Assembly (NCBI GenBank): GCA_964511185.1
Contig: CAZEDU010000120.1
Location: forward strand, 1 to 15,490
DNA from: CAZEDU01 sp964511185
GTDB lineage: Bacteria > Myxococcota > Myxococcia > Myxococcales > Myxococcaceae
DNA: 15,490 nucleotides
Direction of reading: 5' to 3'
The first letter of the stretch is position 1. Every line of letters begins with the position of its first letter. The notes under the pieces were generated by a model. That model worked only from the letters and a program-made list of their open reading frames with translations. It ran no database searches and had not been told where the DNA came from. The position numbers were made by a program, and so were the translations under genes. Positions 14,170 to 15,490 of the stretch are shown piece by piece.

Positions 14170-15490
14170 TTGAAGCCACTCAACTCGACCAGCAGCCCGC
14201 CTCCGACCGACGCGCCCGACATTGCCTCTTGGTTCAAGGCGATCAAGGCCGAGGTTCACCCCACCACCTACAAGAAGGGGCGCGAGTACGCCGAGGGCCG
14301 CAAGGTGGCCAAGCTCGCGCGCCGCGGCGAGACGGTCCTCGCCTCGGTGCTGGGCTCCGAGGGCACGACCTACGAGGTCGAGATCGAGCCGCCCAACGCG
14401 GAAGGCAAGCTGACGAGCAAGTGCAGCTGCCCGGCGTGGAACGCCTACGGGCCGCACTGCAAGCACGTGGTCGCCGCGGTGCTGCTCTACGTCGCCCGCA
14501 CCCGCAAGCCCAAAGAGGACGCGGCCAAGGCCCCGAGCGCCGACGTGGTGAACCTGCCCGCGCTCGCCAAGCTGGAGAGCTGGCTGGGGCTGTCGGCCTT
14601 GCCCGACTTCGAGTTCCTCTACCGGCTCACCCCGGTGAAGGCGGGCGGCCACGGCCGCCACTGGGTCATCGACGTGCGGCGGCAAGACGCGCCGGCCCAG
14701 GGGCCCGCCCAGGTGAAGCGGCTGCTCGCCCAGGGCGCGCGCCTGTCGCCGCTCGACGAGCGCGTCTTCCTGGTGCTCGCCAAGCACGAGAGCCGCTACG
14801 ACGCGCGCATCGTCCTGTCGGACGAGGACCTGGCCGAGCTGGTGCAGCTCCTTCGCCACCGCCGCGTCATCTACCGCGGCACGCCGCTCATCTTCTCGTC
14901 CGAGCCGGCGCGCCCCACGGTGCATTTGGAGTCGCGCCCCGAAGGCGCCTCGGCCCGCATCGAGCTTCAGCTGCCCGACGAGCTGCCGGTGCAGCTCAAG
15001 GACGCGCTCATCCTCTCGGGCCAGCACACCTTCGCCATCATCGGCCAGACGCTCTACCCGGTGGAGCCCGACTTCCCGCCGCGCCTGGTGCGCAAGTGGC
15101 TGCTCGAGCCGACGATGACCTTCCCCGCCGGGCAGCTCGACCGCGTGCTGTCCTTCTTCGCCGCCCACCTGCCGCGCTTCCGCCTCGCGCTGAAGGCGGA
15201 CGGGCTCGAGGTGGAAGAGAACGTCTCCCCGGAGTTCGTGCTCACCCTCGAAGGCGCGCCCGACCACATCAAGGCCACGCTGGCGGCCAAGTACGGCGGC
15301 GCCACCGTGCCGGTCTCGCCGGTGGCGCAGCATTTGGGCTACGCGAGCGGCGTCGCGGCCCCGGGCGCCGAGACGGGGCGGGTGCTCTACCGGCGGAACG
15401 AGGCCGCCGAGCGCGCCGCGGGCAAGCTGCTCCTCGGCCAAGGCTTCCGCTTCGACCCGCCGGGCAACGCCTTCGAGGCGCACGGCGACG
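14170..15490 (+). CDS. SWIM zinc-finger protein, N-terminal half of a probable SNF2-family helicase (cut by window end)
   Basis: Partial gene: 440 residues are visible and the frame is open at the last base. A SWIM zinc finger of form CxC-x9-CxH is at Cys85, Cys87, Cys97 and His99 (KCSCPAWNAYGPHCKHVVAAV), after an N-terminal 'TTYKKGREYAEGRKV' stretch typical of SWIM proteins. Residues 140-440 are a mixed alpha/beta region of the kind found between SWIM and the SNF2 ATPase core (the bacterial SNF2-associated region). The Walker A and DEAH motifs, if present, lie beyond the window. Such proteins act on DNA or nucleoprotein, in the cytoplasm. The start is uncertain: a stop TAA at 14149-14151 closes the frame, no ATG follows, and TTG 14170 is the first start-type codon. 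GTG near 14305 is an alternative that would cut the N-terminus. No Shine-Dalgarno is visible. Confidence 0.85.
   Translation, partial: MKPLNSTSSPPPTDAPDIASWFKAIKAEVHPTTYKKGREYAEGRKVAKLARRGETVLASVLGSEGTTYEVEIEPPNAEGKLTSKCSCPAWNAYGPHCKHVVAAVLLYVARTRKPKEDAAKAPSADVVNLPALAKLESWLGLSALPDFEFLYRLTPVKAGGHGRHWVIDVRRQDAPAQGPAQVKRLLAQGARLSPLDERVFLVLAKHESRYDARIVLSDEDLAELVQLLRHRRVIYRGTPLIFSSEPARPTVHLESRPEGASARIELQLPDELPVQLKDALILSGQHTFAIIGQTLYPVEPDFPPRLVRKWLLEPTMTFPAGQLDRVLSFFAAHLPRFRLALKADGLEVEENVSPEFVLTLEGAPDHIKATLAAKYGGATVPVSPVAQHLGYASGVAAPGAETGRVLYRRNEAAERAAGKLLLGQGFRFDPPGNAFEAHGD

Noticed and set aside
11841..14246. Long minus-strand open frame of about 800 codons over the Cys-rich gene
   Set aside because: High third-position GC keeps the antisense frame open. 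The translation is Ala/Val/Arg/Gly-rich and low in structure, and it includes the hexamer-derived VYVYV/DVDVD stretch.

Overview
The window is high-GC DNA (codon third positions almost all G or C) from what looks like a myxobacterium or close relative in the Myxococcota. The signs are a PEGA-tailed Ser/Thr kinase next to an FHA-type sigma-54 activator, several Cys-rich lipoproteins with Asp/Gly-rich linkers, a MopE-like 'CDGLDNDCDG' motif, and a SWIM/SNF2 helicase. It holds eleven protein genes, two of them cut by the window edges. I see no tRNA, rRNA, CRISPR, transposase or phage gene.

Left block, minus strand (1-2922): a tight three-gene signalling operon. It reads TPR-like membrane/periplasmic protein, then a transmembrane Ser/Thr protein kinase with a C-terminal PEGA domain, then an FHA plus sigma-54 AAA+ activator (partial). 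The genes are 2 nt apart and then overlap by 4 nt (ATGA). A 22-bp gap separates the operon from the divergent plus-strand genes.

Middle block, plus strand (2945-7993): a lipoprotein with a CBM-like domain, a 498-bp non-coding stretch, an unrecognised 500-residue protein, a MopE-motif lipoprotein and a two-domain VOC protein. The non-coding stretch carries a roughly 375-bp nested inverted-repeat element and a 10-N assembly gap. The two lipoproteins on either side of the unrecognised gene share the same short Cys module after their lipid-anchor cysteine.

Third block (8046-11926): a compact three-gene operon for a molybdenum hydroxylase-family enzyme. It encodes a 2x[2Fe-2S] subunit, a molybdopterin subunit and an FAD subunit. 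The FAD subunit carries the extra four-cysteine loop that marks the 4-hydroxybenzoyl-CoA reductase type, so I assign hcrC-hcrA-hcrB. A possible leaderless promoter sits just upstream. A 105-bp uninterrupted hexanucleotide repeat with dyad symmetry follows the operon.

Right block (12129-15490): a candidate promoter, a leader hairpin and a strong ribosome binding site precede a 609-residue Cys-rich surface protein with a lipobox-like N-terminus and a C-terminal membrane anchor. A terminator-like hairpin follows. The window then ends inside the N-terminal half of a SWIM zinc-finger, probably SNF2-type, helicase that appears to start with TTG.

The least explained items are the nested inverted-repeat element at 3663-4037, the hexamer array at 11949-12053 and the unrecognised protein at 4142-5644. 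All function calls come from reading motifs by eye; no database search was run.
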